Source: Photobacterium lipolyticum (GTDB taxonomy: Bacteria; Pseudomonadota; Gammaproteobacteria; Enterobacterales; Vibrionaceae). From it: 64,000 bases of DNA. Every line of letters starts with the position of its first letter. The first letter of the stretch is position 1. Location of the stretch: assembly GCF_003026475.1 (NCBI RefSeq), contig NZ_PYMC01000010.1, positions 62,001 to 126,000 of the forward strand. The letters are read 5' to 3'. Positions 16,297-25,246 of the stretch are shown here, piece after piece. The translations under genes were made by a program, and so were the position numbers. The notes under the pieces are model-generated. The model did not search any database. It was not told the DNA's origin and saw nothing but the letters and a program-made list of their open reading frames with translations.

Positions 16297-16318
16297 AAAC
16301 TCGTAAGGTTACGAGTTT
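16297..16318. repeat. 22-bp palindrome close to the island-chromosome junction
   Basis: AAACTCGTAA and TTACGAGTTT are perfect 10-bp arms around GG, preceded by dispersed copies of CTCGTAACTCG. It overlaps the stop codon that ends the broken thyA frame and lies ~80 bases from where thyA homology stops. It could be a recombinase-binding site, a terminator stem or only part of the local simple repeat. Confidence 0.6.
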
Positions 16319-16847
16319 ATACAAACTCACGAACCCTTATTTCATGCGGTCTACGAACGCACGCACACAAACTAGTAAACTTTTTGGTCTCCCTTACGGG
16401 CGGGTTGTAGAACGTCAGAATTTCACCGCGGTCATCGATGCCCTGGCTCAGATCATCAACAATCTTGCGCAGCTGATCGATTGTCGAACCATCCGGCTTC
16501 TGCCAGCTTCGGCCCTGAACCCCGTACACTCGGCCCATATCGTCTTGGCCTTTGCGGTGCGGATTGCTTAACCATGCTTCATTATCATTGGCATTCATAT
16601 CCCAGGTCTTGGTACCCAGAGCACGGAAATCCGCCGCATTATCATAACCGCGGATATAACCGAGTAATTCAGCAATCGCCGCTTTCCAGAAGCTCTTGCG
16701 CGTCGTGATGAGTGGGAACTGGTTGTTTGCCACATCATAGGTTAAATCGGCATTGACGACGGTAAGGCATCGCTTACCCGTTCGCTTGTTCTCAATCCAA
16801 ACACCGTCGTCAACGATCCGCTGACATAGGTCTAAATACTGTTTCAT
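16317..16847 (-). pseudogene. thyA: Host thyA truncated by island insertion
   Basis: From the ATG at 16847 the frame encodes 149 ThyA residues up to the end of GEILTFYNP (base 16401), where the complete copy continues GAFHMGC. Here it runs instead into 28 unrelated residues (PVRETKKF onward) and stops at 16317. The catalytic Cys and the dUMP-binding region are gone, so the product cannot be a working thymidylate synthase. It keeps the chromosomal position beside lgt that thyA has in Vibrionaceae, showing this is the resident gene. The break at about 16400 marks the right end of the island. The missing 3' half is expected at the island's other end, outside the window. Confidence 0.9.
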
Positions 16848-16986
16848 CGTCCTACTCGCTAATTTAACTAGATCCCGCCGGCAAGAAGTTTCTCTTGCAC
16901 CTGATGGCGGCGATTTTACCAGAATCAAAAAAAAGCAGCATCTTTCGATACTGCCTTTCTGCGTTACCTGCTAAGCGTGCTTAAAC

Positions 16987-17793
16987 CTACGCCGCTTTGC
17001 CTTTAGGCTGAGCTTTATACGCCCATAGCATCATCAGCAAGCCACCAATCACCATTGGCAAAGAAAGGATCTGCCCCATACTGATCCAGCCGCTAAAAAG
17101 TCCCAGGTGTGCATCCGGCTCACGGAAATATTCGACAATAAAGCGGAAGCTGCCGTACCCGGTCAGGAACAAGCCCGACACCGCGCCTGCCGGACGCGGC
17201 TTACGAATGAATAGGTTCAAGATCAGCAATAGTACCAGCCCCTCTAAGAAGAACTCGTAAAGCTGCGACGGGTGACGAGGCAACGGACCGCCGGTAGGGA
17301 AGACCATCGCCCAAGGCACATCGCTGACACGCCCCCATAGCTCGCCATTGATAAAGTTACCCAACCGGCCAACGCCTAAACCAAAAGGCACCAGCGGTGC
17401 GATAAAATCCGCGACCGAGAAGAAAGTGCGGCCGTTTTTATGCCCGTACCAGAACATGGCGGTGATCACGCCCAGTAACCCGCCATGGAACGACATACCG
17501 CCGGTCCAGACTTTAAACAGATAGAGCGGATTAGCTAGAAACAGATCGAAGTTGTAGAACACCACGTAGCCAATGCGGCCTCCTAACACGACCCCGAGGA
17601 AACCGGCGAATAACAGATCGCTAACCTGTTCATGAGTCCAGCCACTGTTCGGCTTATTCGCTCGGCGATTAGCCAGCCACATCGCAAAGACAAAGCCAAG
17701 CAGGTACATCAGGCCGTACCAGCGAATCGCGAGAGGACCGATTTCAATTAAGATCGGGTCAATATTTGGAAAGGTTAAAAAGCTTTGGCTCAT
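16987..17793 (-). CDS. lgt: Prolipoprotein diacylglyceryl transferase
   Basis: A 268-aa inner-membrane enzyme that transfers diacylglycerol from phosphatidylglycerol to the lipobox cysteine of prolipoproteins, the first step of lipoprotein maturation. The family signatures are visible: [12 protein letters not shown] at the N-terminus, [10 protein letters not shown] near residue 102 and [14 protein letters not shown] near residue 143, with about seven hydrophobic helices overall. It ends with a basic tail (KAQPKGKAA). In Vibrionaceae lgt is directly upstream of thyA, and here it precedes the truncated host copy by 140 bases, so the insertion may have separated lgt transcription from thyA. Confidence 0.96.
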   Translation of the reverse strand: MSQSFLTFPNIDPILIEIGPLAIRWYGLMYLLGFVFAMWLANRRANKPNSGWTHEQVSDLLFAGFLGVVLGGRIGYVVFYNFDLFLANPLYLFKVWTGGMSFHGGLLGVITAMFWYGHKNGRTFFSVADFIAPLVPFGLGVGRLGNFINGELWGRVSDVPWAMVFPTGGPLPRHPSQLYEFFLEGLVLLLILNLFIRKPRPAGAVSGLFLTGYGSFRFIVEYFREPDAHLGLFSGWISMGQILSLPMVIGGLLMMLWAYKAQPKGKAA

Positions 17794-17873
17794 TATGCAT
17801 TCTCATATTCATACTTGTATGTCGGGTAAATATCGCGAGTCAATATTCGACTCTCTATCCATCCCGTCATCGC

Positions 17874-18677
17874 TTATCCCAAAAACATTTTGCTACCAAT
17901 AAAGAGCAGAAAAACCGCAAAAAATTTCTTTAACGTCATCGTCGGCAAACGACTCACTAACGCCGCACCATAACGCGTTGTCAGCATTGACGTCGACACT
18001 ATCCCGATCAGTGCAGGCAAATACACATAACCAATACTCATTGCCGGTAAAGTTTCATCCCCGACACCGGCGGCAATAAAACCGGTCATTCCTGAAAGTG
18101 CGATAATAGCACCGGATAGTGAAGCACTACCGATAGCACACCGCATTTCTACCCCGTACCAACTTAAATACGGCACCGTTAGCGAGCCACCTCCGATCCC
18201 CGCCAGGCTGGAGACAACCCCAATCATTCCGCCACTACAGACACAGGCCACCGAACCAGGTAATGCCCGGTGGCGGGTTATTCGCATTGAAACCAGCATC
18301 TGTACTGCCAGTAACAACACGATAACGGAAAAGATCTTAGGTAACAGCGCCGTAGGTACCAGTTCAGCGATGACACTGCCGCCTAAGCCGCCTAACACCA
18401 CCCCGGGAGCCATACTTTTTACAATCGAAAAATCCACATTACCCAGCTTGATATGGTTACGTGCAGAAGCGCCAGACGTTAATACAATACTGGCCAGCGA
18501 TGTGGCCAGCGCAATATGCATGACTAAACGGCCATCAATCCCCGCTTCGGGCAGTAACCATACCAGCGCAGGTACGACGACCAGTCCTCCGCCGATACCC
18601 AATAGCCCGGCTAACAGCCCGACACCGCTTCCTAACACCAGGCACATGGCAAACAGCCATAACGTGCTTTCTAACAT
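17874..18677 (-). CDS. TSUP-family sulfite/sulfonate exporter-like permease
   Basis: About 267 aa from the ATG at 18677, which follows the ptsP stop by 10 bases; the longer frame start at 18713 lies inside ptsP and was not used. The protein has eight or so hydrophobic helices with the TSUP (TauE/SafE, formerly DUF81) repeat signatures GSGVGLLAGLLGIGGGLVVV and, in the second half, GVVSSLAGIGGGSLTVPY. Members move sulfite, sulfonates or organic anions across the inner membrane; the substrate here cannot be read from sequence. It is translationally close to ptsP, and lgt follows, so all three are probably one transcription unit. Confidence 0.88.
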   Translation of the reverse strand: MLESTLWLFAMCLVLGSGVGLLAGLLGIGGGLVVVPALVWLLPEAGIDGRLVMHIALATSLASIVLTSGASARNHIKLGNVDFSIVKSMAPGVVLGGLGGSVIAELVPTALLPKIFSVIVLLLAVQMLVSMRITRHRALPGSVACVCSGGMIGVVSSLAGIGGGSLTVPYLSWYGVEMRCAIGSASLSGAIIALSGMTGFIAAGVGDETLPAMSIGYVYLPALIGIVSTSMLTTRYGAALVSRLPTMTLKKFFAVFLLFIGSKMFLG

Positions 18678-18687
18678 CCGACACCTA

Positions 18688-20943
18688 CTACTTACCGGCT
18701 CTGATAAAGCCACCTAAACCGCGTTCTTCGACGAAATCTGTTGTTTTGCTACGCACATCATCTGCTAATGCCGCCGTCAATGCAAACTGAGCCAGCTGTT
18801 GCATTTCAGCCAGCGTAATATGCCGTAAGATGTATTTGATCTTGGCAACATTACGGGTATTCATACTCAATGAGCGATAGCCCATACCGACAAGTAATAA
18901 AGCCCCTACGGGATCGCCCGCTAACTCCCCACAGACACTGACAGGGATCTCCAGTCGATTTCCGGTATCGATTATGTGTTTTAATGCATTTAAAACAGCA
19001 GGGTGCAATGAATCATAGATATTCGCGACCCGCGCATTGTTGCGATCAACCGCGAGTAAATACTGCGTAAGATCATTACTGCCAACCGAAATAAAATCAA
19101 CCCGGCCTTTTAATGCCGGCAACTGATACAAAATGGAAGGCACTTCAATCATGATGCCAAGCCGCGGACGTTGAAGCTCAACACCCTGTTCTTCAGCGTA
19201 TGCTGCCACTTCGCAATACGCGCGTTCAATCAGGCCCTTGGCCTCATCCAACTCGGCAATCCCGGAGATCATTGGCAGCAAAATATCCATGTTATCCAGT
19301 CCCATGCTGGCTTTTAACATGGCACGTACCTGGATCAAAAAAATCTCAGGATGATCGAGGGTAAAACGGATGCCGCGCCAGCCTAAAAACGGATTGTCTT
19401 CTTCTATCGACAAATAGGGCAGCGGTTTATCACCGCCGATATCGAGGGTACGCATCACCACCGACTGATCCGGATAAGTGGCTAAAATGGCCCGATACTG
19501 TGAGGTTTGCTCTTCTTCAGAAGGAAAGCTGCGCTGCAGCAGAAACGGCACTTCGGTACGGTAAAGCCCGACCCCGTCGACCCCTTTATTGACGGCAATG
19601 CAGGTATCAGCGCTGAGTCCGGCATTCAGATGGATATAAATGCGCTGGTTATCTTTGGTATAAGAAGCCTTGTCCAGCTCCCCTTCCACGATTTTAGCCA
19701 GCTCATTTTCTTCTTTGAGTAACCGACGGTATTCTGCCAGTACATGAGGATTAGGGGTCACCAGCAAATCACCCCGATAGCCATCAACGATAACCTGGCG
19801 GTTGTGGACCATCTCCGGGATAAAATCGACCCCCATCAGCGCAGGTATACCTAATGCCCGCGAAAGAATAGCAGCATGGGAGTTGGCCGCCCCTTCCTGT
19901 GCCACGACGGCCGCCAATTTACCCGGCGGAATAGTCGCTAACATCGCTGCTGTCAACTCGCGGGTAAGCAAGACGATGGGTTCATCCCACTGCTGTTCGG
20001 TGACATCGTCATAATGAAGGAAAAAGAGCAGGCGCTGGCCCAGTTCACGAAGATCCCGAGCGCGTTCTTTCAGGTACTCATCTTTCATATTGGCAAAACG
20101 CGCGGAATATGCTTCTACCACCTGGCGAATTGCCCACTCGGCCTGATCCCCTACCGACACTTTGGCAAACAGATCTTTACGCAGCATGGGATCGTTTAAC
20201 AGGTGGCTGAACAGATCAAAAATCGCCAGCGTTTCTTTATGCAGATCGCTGTCAAATCGCTTGCGTAAACGGCGAAACTCCGCACTCGCCAGCTCAATCG
20301 CAATGCTCAGCCGCTCTTGCTCAGCTTCAATATCGAGGCAGGATGCGGGCAAAACTTGCTCCAGCTGCAACTGATTATCATCCCACCAAGCTTTTGCCAC
20401 CGCAACGCCAGAAGACGCCGCTGAACCGACAAGATGCAGACCATCATGCTGATCAGGCCACATACCTTGGGCTTTTGCATGAGCCAGAATGACTGCCAGC
20501 TGAGCTGCCAGGGTTACCATGAAAGATTCTTCGCTTTCATCAAACTCACGTCGCTGGCGCTGCTGGATAACCAACACACCTAGTACCTGACGCTGATGAA
20601 TAATGGGGGTGCCAAAGAAAGATCCAAATAACTCTTCCCCGGTACCGGGAAGGTGTTTGAAATGAGGATGGGTACGAGCATCAGCCACATTGATCGGTTC
20701 GGCGCGGCGACCGACCAGCCCCACCAGCCCTTCATCAAACCGTAGTCCGATCTGATGACGGGGCTTATTCAGCCCCTGGCTTGCCATTAATGTGTATTTT
20801 TGTCGTTTGTCATCAGCGATGTAAACAGAACAACAATCTGTCTTCATCGCCTGACATGTGCTGACTACAAGCAGATCGAGCGCTTCAATCAAATTTTGAG
20901 CACTGGCGACTTTCTCAACAATTTCTCTTAGCTGTGTCAGCAT
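18688..20943 (-). CDS. ptsP: Phosphoenolpyruvate-protein phosphotransferase EI-Ntr
   Basis: A 751-aa enzyme I of the nitrogen phosphotransferase system, which passes phosphate from PEP to NPr (PtsO). An N-terminal GAF domain (residues 1 to ~155, SCQAMKTDCCSVYIADD) senses glutamine/2-oxoglutarate in E. coli. The PEP-utiliser N domain follows, then the phospho-histidine in GAANSHAAILSRALGIP near residue 356 and the C-terminal TIM barrel with VRTEVPFL, GGDKPLPYL and VCGELAGD. Length is close to the E. coli protein (748). It begins 47 bases after rppH on the same strand, the conserved rppH-ptsP pair. It probably links nitrogen status to potassium and metabolic regulation. Confidence 0.96.
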   Translation of the reverse strand: MLTQLREIVEKVASAQNLIEALDLLVVSTCQAMKTDCCSVYIADDKRQKYTLMASQGLNKPRHQIGLRFDEGLVGLVGRRAEPINVADARTHPHFKHLPGTGEELFGSFFGTPIIHQRQVLGVLVIQQRQRREFDESEESFMVTLAAQLAVILAHAKAQGMWPDQHDGLHLVGSAASSGVAVAKAWWDDNQLQLEQVLPASCLDIEAEQERLSIAIELASAEFRRLRKRFDSDLHKETLAIFDLFSHLLNDPMLRKDLFAKVSVGDQAEWAIRQVVEAYSARFANMKDEYLKERARDLRELGQRLLFFLHYDDVTEQQWDEPIVLLTRELTAAMLATIPPGKLAAVVAQEGAANSHAAILSRALGIPALMGVDFIPEMVHNRQVIVDGYRGDLLVTPNPHVLAEYRRLLKEENELAKIVEGELDKASYTKDNQRIYIHLNAGLSADTCIAVNKGVDGVGLYRTEVPFLLQRSFPSEEEQTSQYRAILATYPDQSVVMRTLDIGGDKPLPYLSIEEDNPFLGWRGIRFTLDHPEIFLIQVRAMLKASMGLDNMDILLPMISGIAELDEAKGLIERAYCEVAAYAEEQGVELQRPRLGIMIEVPSILYQLPALKGRVDFISVGSNDLTQYLLAVDRNNARVANIYDSLHPAVLNALKHIIDTGNRLEIPVSVCGELAGDPVGALLLVGMGYRSLSMNTRNVAKIKYILRHITLAEMQQLAQFALTAALADDVRSKTTDFVEERGLGGFIRAGK

Positions 20944-20990
20944 AGTTTGCCTTATCTGCTATACCAAACGGATTAAGGATTGATCCTGAT

Positions 20991-21503
20991 TTACCCTCGC
21001 TTGCCTTTACGCTTTACCTTTCGCTCTTTGAACGGCATCGCCATTGCGGCGAATTCTTTTAAGGCACGGCGATATACGTCACGCTTAAAAGACACAACCT
21101 GACGAACGGGGTACCAGTAACTGACCCAGCGCCAACCATCAAACTCAGGCGTCTTGCCTCGCTGCATATTAACCTTTGACTCATCGCATTCCAGGCTGAG
21201 CAAAAACCACTTCTGTTTTTGCCCGATACAAACAGGTTTGGAGTCCCACCGGACAAGACGCTTGGGTAATTTATAACGTAGCCAATGACGGCTAGAAGCT
21301 AAAATCCTGACATCTTTTTTGGTAAGTCCCACTTCCTCATACAATTCTCGGTACATGGCTTGTTCCGGGGTTTCCCCTTCATCAATGCCACCTTGTGGAA
21401 ATTGCCAAGAATGTTGTCCATATCGTCGAGCCCAGAAAACCTGGCCGTGGCTATTACAGATAACTATCCCAACATTAGGACGGTATCCATCGCCATCTAT
21501 CAC
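20991..21503 (-). CDS. rppH: RNA pyrophosphohydrolase
   Basis: A 170-aa Nudix hydrolase that removes pyrophosphate from the 5' triphosphate of mRNAs, opening them to RNase E decay. The Nudix box is complete at residues 38 to 60 ([20 protein letters not shown] plus VGL). The N-terminal [17 protein letters not shown] is typical of RppH, and the tail is highly basic ([12 protein letters not shown]). It is upstream of ptsP in the same transcription unit and divergent from mutH across an 870-bp gap rich in DnaA-box-like sites. Confidence 0.96.
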   Translation of the reverse strand: MIDGDGYRPNVGIVICNSHGQVFWARRYGQHSWQFPQGGIDEGETPEQAMYRELYEEVGLTKKDVRILASSRHWLRYKLPKRLVRWDSKPVCIGQKQKWFLLSLECDESKVNMQRGKTPEFDGWRWVSYWYPVRQVVSFKRDVYRRALKEFAAMAMPFKERKVKRKGKRG

Positions 21504-21540
21504 TGGACGACCTCAAGTATAAATCTCTATTAACAGTGAT

Positions 21541-22022
21541 TTTTTCACAGATCGTGGGGAGGGGTAAACAAACATTCTAATTAATAACCGTTTTTTACTA
21601 CCTAGCACCCAATTTTTGGATAACTTTTTTGCTCAGACCAATTTATGAACAGACAAGTGAGACCTACGCCACATTTATTCACTCTTTCTGTGGATAGATT
21701 TGTGAAGAAGCTTATATAAACACCTGTTTCAACAATTTAACGATCTTAGCAAAGCCCCTCCAGCCTCAAAAGCAGAGCAACCTAAAGCTTTAAAATCAAC
21801 AATATATAAATACAATATTATTAATAAAAATTAATTTCCGAGATCGTTATTGTTACACCAATAAGATCGGTCAAGGATCAACCAATATCGAATTTATCCA
21901 CACTGGAAATCATCAGCAGCCAAAAAACCGACAAACAAACCGCCTAAATAACCGACAAACCCCTGTGTATTTAACCAGCACGGCAGGAGTTAAAATATTT
22001 ATCCAAATATCCTGTGGATATC
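21541..22022. promoter_or_regulatory. Candidate DnaA-binding locus (DARS2-like) between rppH and mutH
   Basis: This AT-rich gap has five 9-mers within one mismatch of the DnaA box TTATCCACA. They are TTATCCAAA (minus, 21615-21623), CTATCCACA (minus, 21689-21697), TTATCCACA (plus, perfect, 21894-21902), TTATCCAAA (plus, 21999-22007) and ATATCCACA (minus, 22013-22021). The last two face each other with five bases between. Six GATC sites also fall here. E. coli DARS2, which reactivates DnaA, lies in the intergenic region beside mutH, so synteny and boxes agree. IHF and Fis sites, needed for DARS2, were not established. Confidence 0.6.
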
Positions 22023-22373
22023 TTTGTGAAAGATCCTCGCATTTATTCTGAATAACAAAAACATCCCCCTATCTTGCTCACCAGCAACTTCCCTACGTGA
22101 CAATAAATAACATTAAAAATCATAGCATTATATAACAATCACTCTCTTTTTTCGGTCATGTTTAATCCTGACCGCAGAAGGATCGAACATATATTAACCA
22201 CTTCAGGCCCTGCCAGACTGAGAAGCTAACCAGCAGACTCCTCAATACCAGTGTGATAAAATACTGTGACTTACGTTGCTCATGCCTTACTATGATCAAC
22301 AACGATATAGGTCAGATGACAACATTTCGTTCCTTACAAACCAGCCTCTCTCTTTTTATATGCCTTAATTGTT
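22023..22373. other. mutH upstream region
   Basis: About 350 bases without a gene between the DnaA-box cluster and mutH. It is AT-rich (for example CATTAAAAATCATAGCATTATATAAC) and should hold the mutH promoter. An overlapping frame starting at 22253 runs into mutH out of phase and is not a gene. Confidence 0.4.
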
Positions 22374-23042
22374 ATGCGCCCAACTCCTCAATCAGAACAA
22401 GAACTGCTGGCCCGCGCCGAAGAACTGGCCGGTTTAACCTTAAAAGAGCTGGCACAGCAGGCCGATATGGTCACCCCGCCCGATCTCAAGCGAGACAAAG
22501 GTTGGGTCGGCCAGCTACTAGAATGGCATCTCGGGGCGACGGCTGGCAGCAAACCTGTGCCTGATTTTGCCGAGCTGGGTATCGAGTTGAAAACCATCCC
22601 GATTGGATATAGCGGCAAGCCGCTTGAAACGACCTTTGTCTGCGTTGCCCCACTGATCGGGCTACACGGTCTGAATTGGGAAAACAGCCATATTCGCCAT
22701 AAGCTGGCGCGGGTGCTGTGGATCCCGGTGGAAGGTGAACGAGATATCCCGCTGGCAGATCGTCATGTCGGCTCTCCTCTGCTCTGGAGTCCATCAGCAG
22801 CAGAAGAACAGCGTTTACGCCAAGACTGGGAGGAATTAATGGATATGATCGTGCTGGGACAGGTCGAACAGATCACGGCACGACATGGTGAGATCCTGCA
22901 ATTACGCCCTAAAGCGGCAAACAGTAAAGCACTGACAGAAGCTTACGGTGCCAATGGCCAACCGATAAAAACCTTGCCACGGGGTTTTTATCTGAAAACC
23001 AGCTTTACCGCAGAAATCCTCGAACGTTATTTCATTGTGTAA
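22374..23042 (+). CDS. mutH: DNA mismatch repair endonuclease MutH
   Basis: A 222-aa endonuclease that nicks the unmethylated strand at hemimethylated GATC sites when activated by MutS-MutL. The catalytic triad is visible as Asp64, Glu71 and Lys73 in [14 protein letters not shown], matching E. coli D70/E77/K79. The C-terminal region with [16 protein letters not shown] and [15 protein letters not shown] is also typical. Length is close to the E. coli protein (229). MutH presence implies Dam-directed repair, in line with a gammaproteobacterium. It is followed by a convergent DUF6482 gene. Confidence 0.97.
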   Translation: MRPTPQSEQELLARAEELAGLTLKELAQQADMVTPPDLKRDKGWVGQLLEWHLGATAGSKPVPDFAELGIELKTIPIGYSGKPLETTFVCVAPLIGLHGLNWENSHIRHKLARVLWIPVEGERDIPLADRHVGSPLLWSPSAAEEQRLRQDWEELMDMIVLGQVEQITARHGEILQLRPKAANSKALTEAYGANGQPIKTLPRGFYLKTSFTAEILERYFIV

Positions 23043-23080
23043 TGTCTGAACTGTAATATTTCACCCTGCAGAAACAGCTA

Positions 23081-23386
23081 TTACAGAGATATCAGCATAT
23101 CTTCCCGGCACTGCGACACTTGGCCATCCGCAGAAAATTCATCATACGGATCGGTCACTCGCAACACGACAGAGGTGATCCCCAACGGGCGTAATAGCTC
23201 TTTGATCTGCTCTATCGACTGAAAGCGTAACATCTCGTCGAGATCATCTTTTAACGGCTCCAGATGATGCTTATATTCCACTTCTATCAAATAGTCCGAG
23301 CAACTGGCATAGCTGGTTATAATACATTTAGGAACCGTCCCATGTCCCGATTTCAGCCAGTGTTTCAATTGAGATAGTTTCATCAC
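23081..23386 (-). CDS. DUF6482 family protein
   Basis: A 101-aa soluble protein of unknown function found beside housekeeping genes in Vibrionaceae. It starts MMKLSQLKHWLKSG and shows a compact alpha/beta pattern: a strand with YLIEVEYKHHLEPLKDD, a helix, then LGITSVVLRVTDPYDEF. It contains three Cys but no metal-binding pair arrangement. The family assignment is by pattern recall. The gene is convergent with mutH and divergent from tas. Confidence 0.7.
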   Translation of the reverse strand: MMKLSQLKHWLKSGHGTVPKCIITSYASCSDYLIEVEYKHHLEPLKDDLDEMLRFQSIEQIKELLRPLGITSVVLRVTDPYDEFSADGQVSQCREDMLISL

Positions 23387-23580
23387 AGCCCCTTCCGTCG
23401 TTCTCTTTAACTGACACCCCTAGCTATAACTATGTGTCATGATAGGCATATCATCAAGTTGCCAGTCACATTCCCGACACCGCATATCCAAGAAGCCACA
23501 ATACATCGAACAGCGATCTTTTCAGATCCCCATGACTATGTTATTACTGCAAGATATGACAGACAGTCCAAGGAGGGCTC

Positions 23581-24615
23581 ATGGAATACCATCAAATCCC
23601 CCACTCTTCGCTGGAAGTAAGCAAGATATGCTTGGGTACGATGACATTTGGTGAACAGAATACTGAAGCCGAAGCGCATAACCAGCTTGATTTTGCCTTC
23701 GAGCGCGGCGTCAACTTTATCGATACCGCAGAAATGTATCCCGTGCCGCCGAAGCCTGAGACTCAGGGGCTGACGGAAACTTACATCGGCAACTGGCTAC
23801 AGCATTCCGGAAAACGCGATAAAGTCATTCTCGCAACAAAAGTCGCAGGGCCTCGCAACCTGCCTTATATCCGTGACAACATGGCACTTGATCGCCGGAA
23901 TATTCACGATGCCGTCGAAACCAGCCTGAACCGGTTACAAACCGACTATATCGATCTGTACCAGCTGCACTGGCCGCAACGTGAAACTAACTGTTTTGGC
24001 CAGCTAAATTATCAATATAAAGAAGATCATTCCGGGGTCACGATAACTGACACCCTTGATGCCCTCGCTGAGTTAGTCCGTGCCGGTAAGATCCGCTATA
24101 TTGGCCTTTCAAATGAAACGCCTTGGGGAGTCATGTCTTATCTGAATCTGGCCGCTAAACACGATTTACCACGCGTCGTCACCATCCAGAATCCCTATAA
24201 CTTGCTGAATCGTAGTTTTGAAGTTGGCCTATCTGAAATCAGCCACCATGAAGGGGTAGAACTGCTCGCCTATTCGCCGCTGGCATTCGGTACACTCAGT
24301 GGTAAATACTTGCATGACGCTCGTCCTGAAGGTGCCCGCTGCACCTTATTTGAACGCTTCTCTCGCTATTTCAATCCGCAAGGCGTGGCCGCAACACAAG
24401 CCTATGTCGACATTGCCAACAAACACGGACTGGATCCCGCTCAAATGGCATTGGCTTTTGTCAATCAACGTCCTTTTGTTGCCTCTAATATTATCGGGGC
24501 AACGACCCTGACTCAGCTGGAAGCCAATATTGCCAGCATCGATCTTAACCTGACCGAAGAGGTGCTAAATGACTTGGAACAAGCCGGTATCAGCTACTCT
24601 AATCCGTGCCCATAA
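23581..24615 (+). CDS. tas: NADP(H)-dependent aldo-keto reductase Tas
   Basis: A 344-aa aldo-keto reductase nearly identical in layout to E. coli Tas. Matching segments include LEVSKICLGTMTFGEQN, FIDTAEMYPVPPKPETQGLT with the catalytic Tyr, VILATKVAGP with the catalytic Lys, and LYQLHWPQRETNCFG. The nucleotide-binding end is FVASNIIGATTLTQL. The cellular substrate is uncertain; in E. coli tas suppresses tyrosine auxotrophy of certain mutants. It has a clear AAGGAGG ribosome-binding site just before the ATG. It is monocistronic, followed by a strong hairpin. Confidence 0.93.
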   Translation: MEYHQIPHSSLEVSKICLGTMTFGEQNTEAEAHNQLDFAFERGVNFIDTAEMYPVPPKPETQGLTETYIGNWLQHSGKRDKVILATKVAGPRNLPYIRDNMALDRRNIHDAVETSLNRLQTDYIDLYQLHWPQRETNCFGQLNYQYKEDHSGVTITDTLDALAELVRAGKIRYIGLSNETPWGVMSYLNLAAKHDLPRVVTIQNPYNLLNRSFEVGLSEISHHEGVELLAYSPLAFGTLSGKYLHDARPEGARCTLFERFSRYFNPQGVAATQAYVDIANKHGLDPAQMALAFVNQRPFVASNIIGATTLTQLEANIASIDLNLTEEVLNDLEQAGISYSNPCP

Positions 24616-24775
24616 TACTCGTTGCGTTAAGTTCGCTGTGCTAAGTAGTTAATCATTCGGCGGATGACGGGATACAGCGATAAATGGGGGGATCCCGTGG
24701 AGATTTATCACCACGGATGTCACTTTCCATAATGTTAGTTGAACCAGGCAGGTTTTCGTAGAAGCGAAGGTTATG

Positions 24776-24808
24776 GCGCCCCACTCAATGAATAAGAGAG
24801 TGGGGCGC
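24776..24808. terminator. Strong hairpin between tas and the DUF1127 gene
   Basis: GCGCCCCACTC and GAGTGGGGCGC are perfect 11-bp arms around an 11-base loop. There is no T-run on either side, so it could terminate weakly or protect the 3' end of the converging DUF1127 transcript. The preceding 110 bases also contain a GC-rich fold (CGGGAT/ATCCCG). Confidence 0.55.
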
Positions 24809-24813
24809 TAGTA

Positions 24814-25059
24814 TTACGTTACTAATCTAGATTGGTATTCTCGCCTCAGGAGAGAGACTTTACGTTCAGCCTGCGTCGACCCGAAACCAGACTCAAGGCG
24901 GCAATCGTCACCAACACCAATATCTTGCAATATGTGCTTCGAAACGTGTGGTAAGTCCACGCGAATACGGCGGTGAACGCGACGCCAGGCTTCGTTTTCA
25001 CGATGAATATCCAGACGAATAAATAAAACGGCCATGTGTAAATAGACTGATTGGCGCAT
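24814..25059 (-). CDS. DUF1127-like small protein
   Basis: About 81 aa from the ATG at 25059, which has GGAGAG eight bases upstream; the frame's earlier ATG at 25074 overlaps that ribosome-binding site. Residues 20 to 50 carry the DUF1127 look: NEAWRRVHRRIRVDLPHVS followed by KHILQDIGVG. Some DUF1127 proteins bind RNA or influence phosphate and carbon metabolism, but the role of this one is unknown. The C-terminal ~30 residues, with several Arg, extend past the standard domain. A 22-codon ORF with an excellent ribosome-binding site lies 118 bases upstream. Confidence 0.65.
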   Translation of the reverse strand: MRQSVYLHMAVLFIRLDIHRENEAWRRVHRRIRVDLPHVSKHILQDIGVGDDCRLESGFGSTQAERKVSLLRREYQSRLVT

Positions 25060-25177
25060 GATTATGCTCTCCATTTAATGTTTAAAGGGAGGGTCACAGA
25101 GGCTGCCGGGATCGGGCTTACAACTTAATTAGCTAACCGCGACAGTATCCGCGGCCCATATACACAGCGAATTGCTG

Positions 25178-25246
25178 TTAATGTTTGATTTGTGCAGTGG
25201 CATCAACAGCAGGACGCATACACTTCGTGGTATTGATTGTCATCAT
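25178..25246 (-). CDS. 22-codon ORF upstream of the DUF1127 gene, possible leader peptide
   Basis: Starts with two ATG codons, five bases after a perfect AGGAGG, and encodes a peptide that begins MMTINTTKCMRPAV and ends AQIKH. It is too short for standard gene callers. Position and signals suggest either a leader peptide that controls the downstream gene or an independent small protein. A 103-base gap follows with no clear terminator. Confidence 0.5.
   Translation of the reverse strand: MMTINTTKCMRPAVDATAQIKH

Noticed and set aside
15122-16847. Tandem duplication of thyA
   Set aside because: The two sequences differ at about a quarter of residues and in codon usage, so they are separate alleles rather than a duplication.
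21541-22022. Chromosomal replication origin (oriC) or crtS
   Set aside because: DnaA boxes and GATC sites are present, but no mnmG/gidA, dnaA, parAB or rctB gene is near, and the rppH/mutH location fits DARS2 much better.
22253-22564. 103-codon frame overlapping the mutH start
   Set aside because: It is out of phase with mutH, whose catalytic motifs confirm the real frame.
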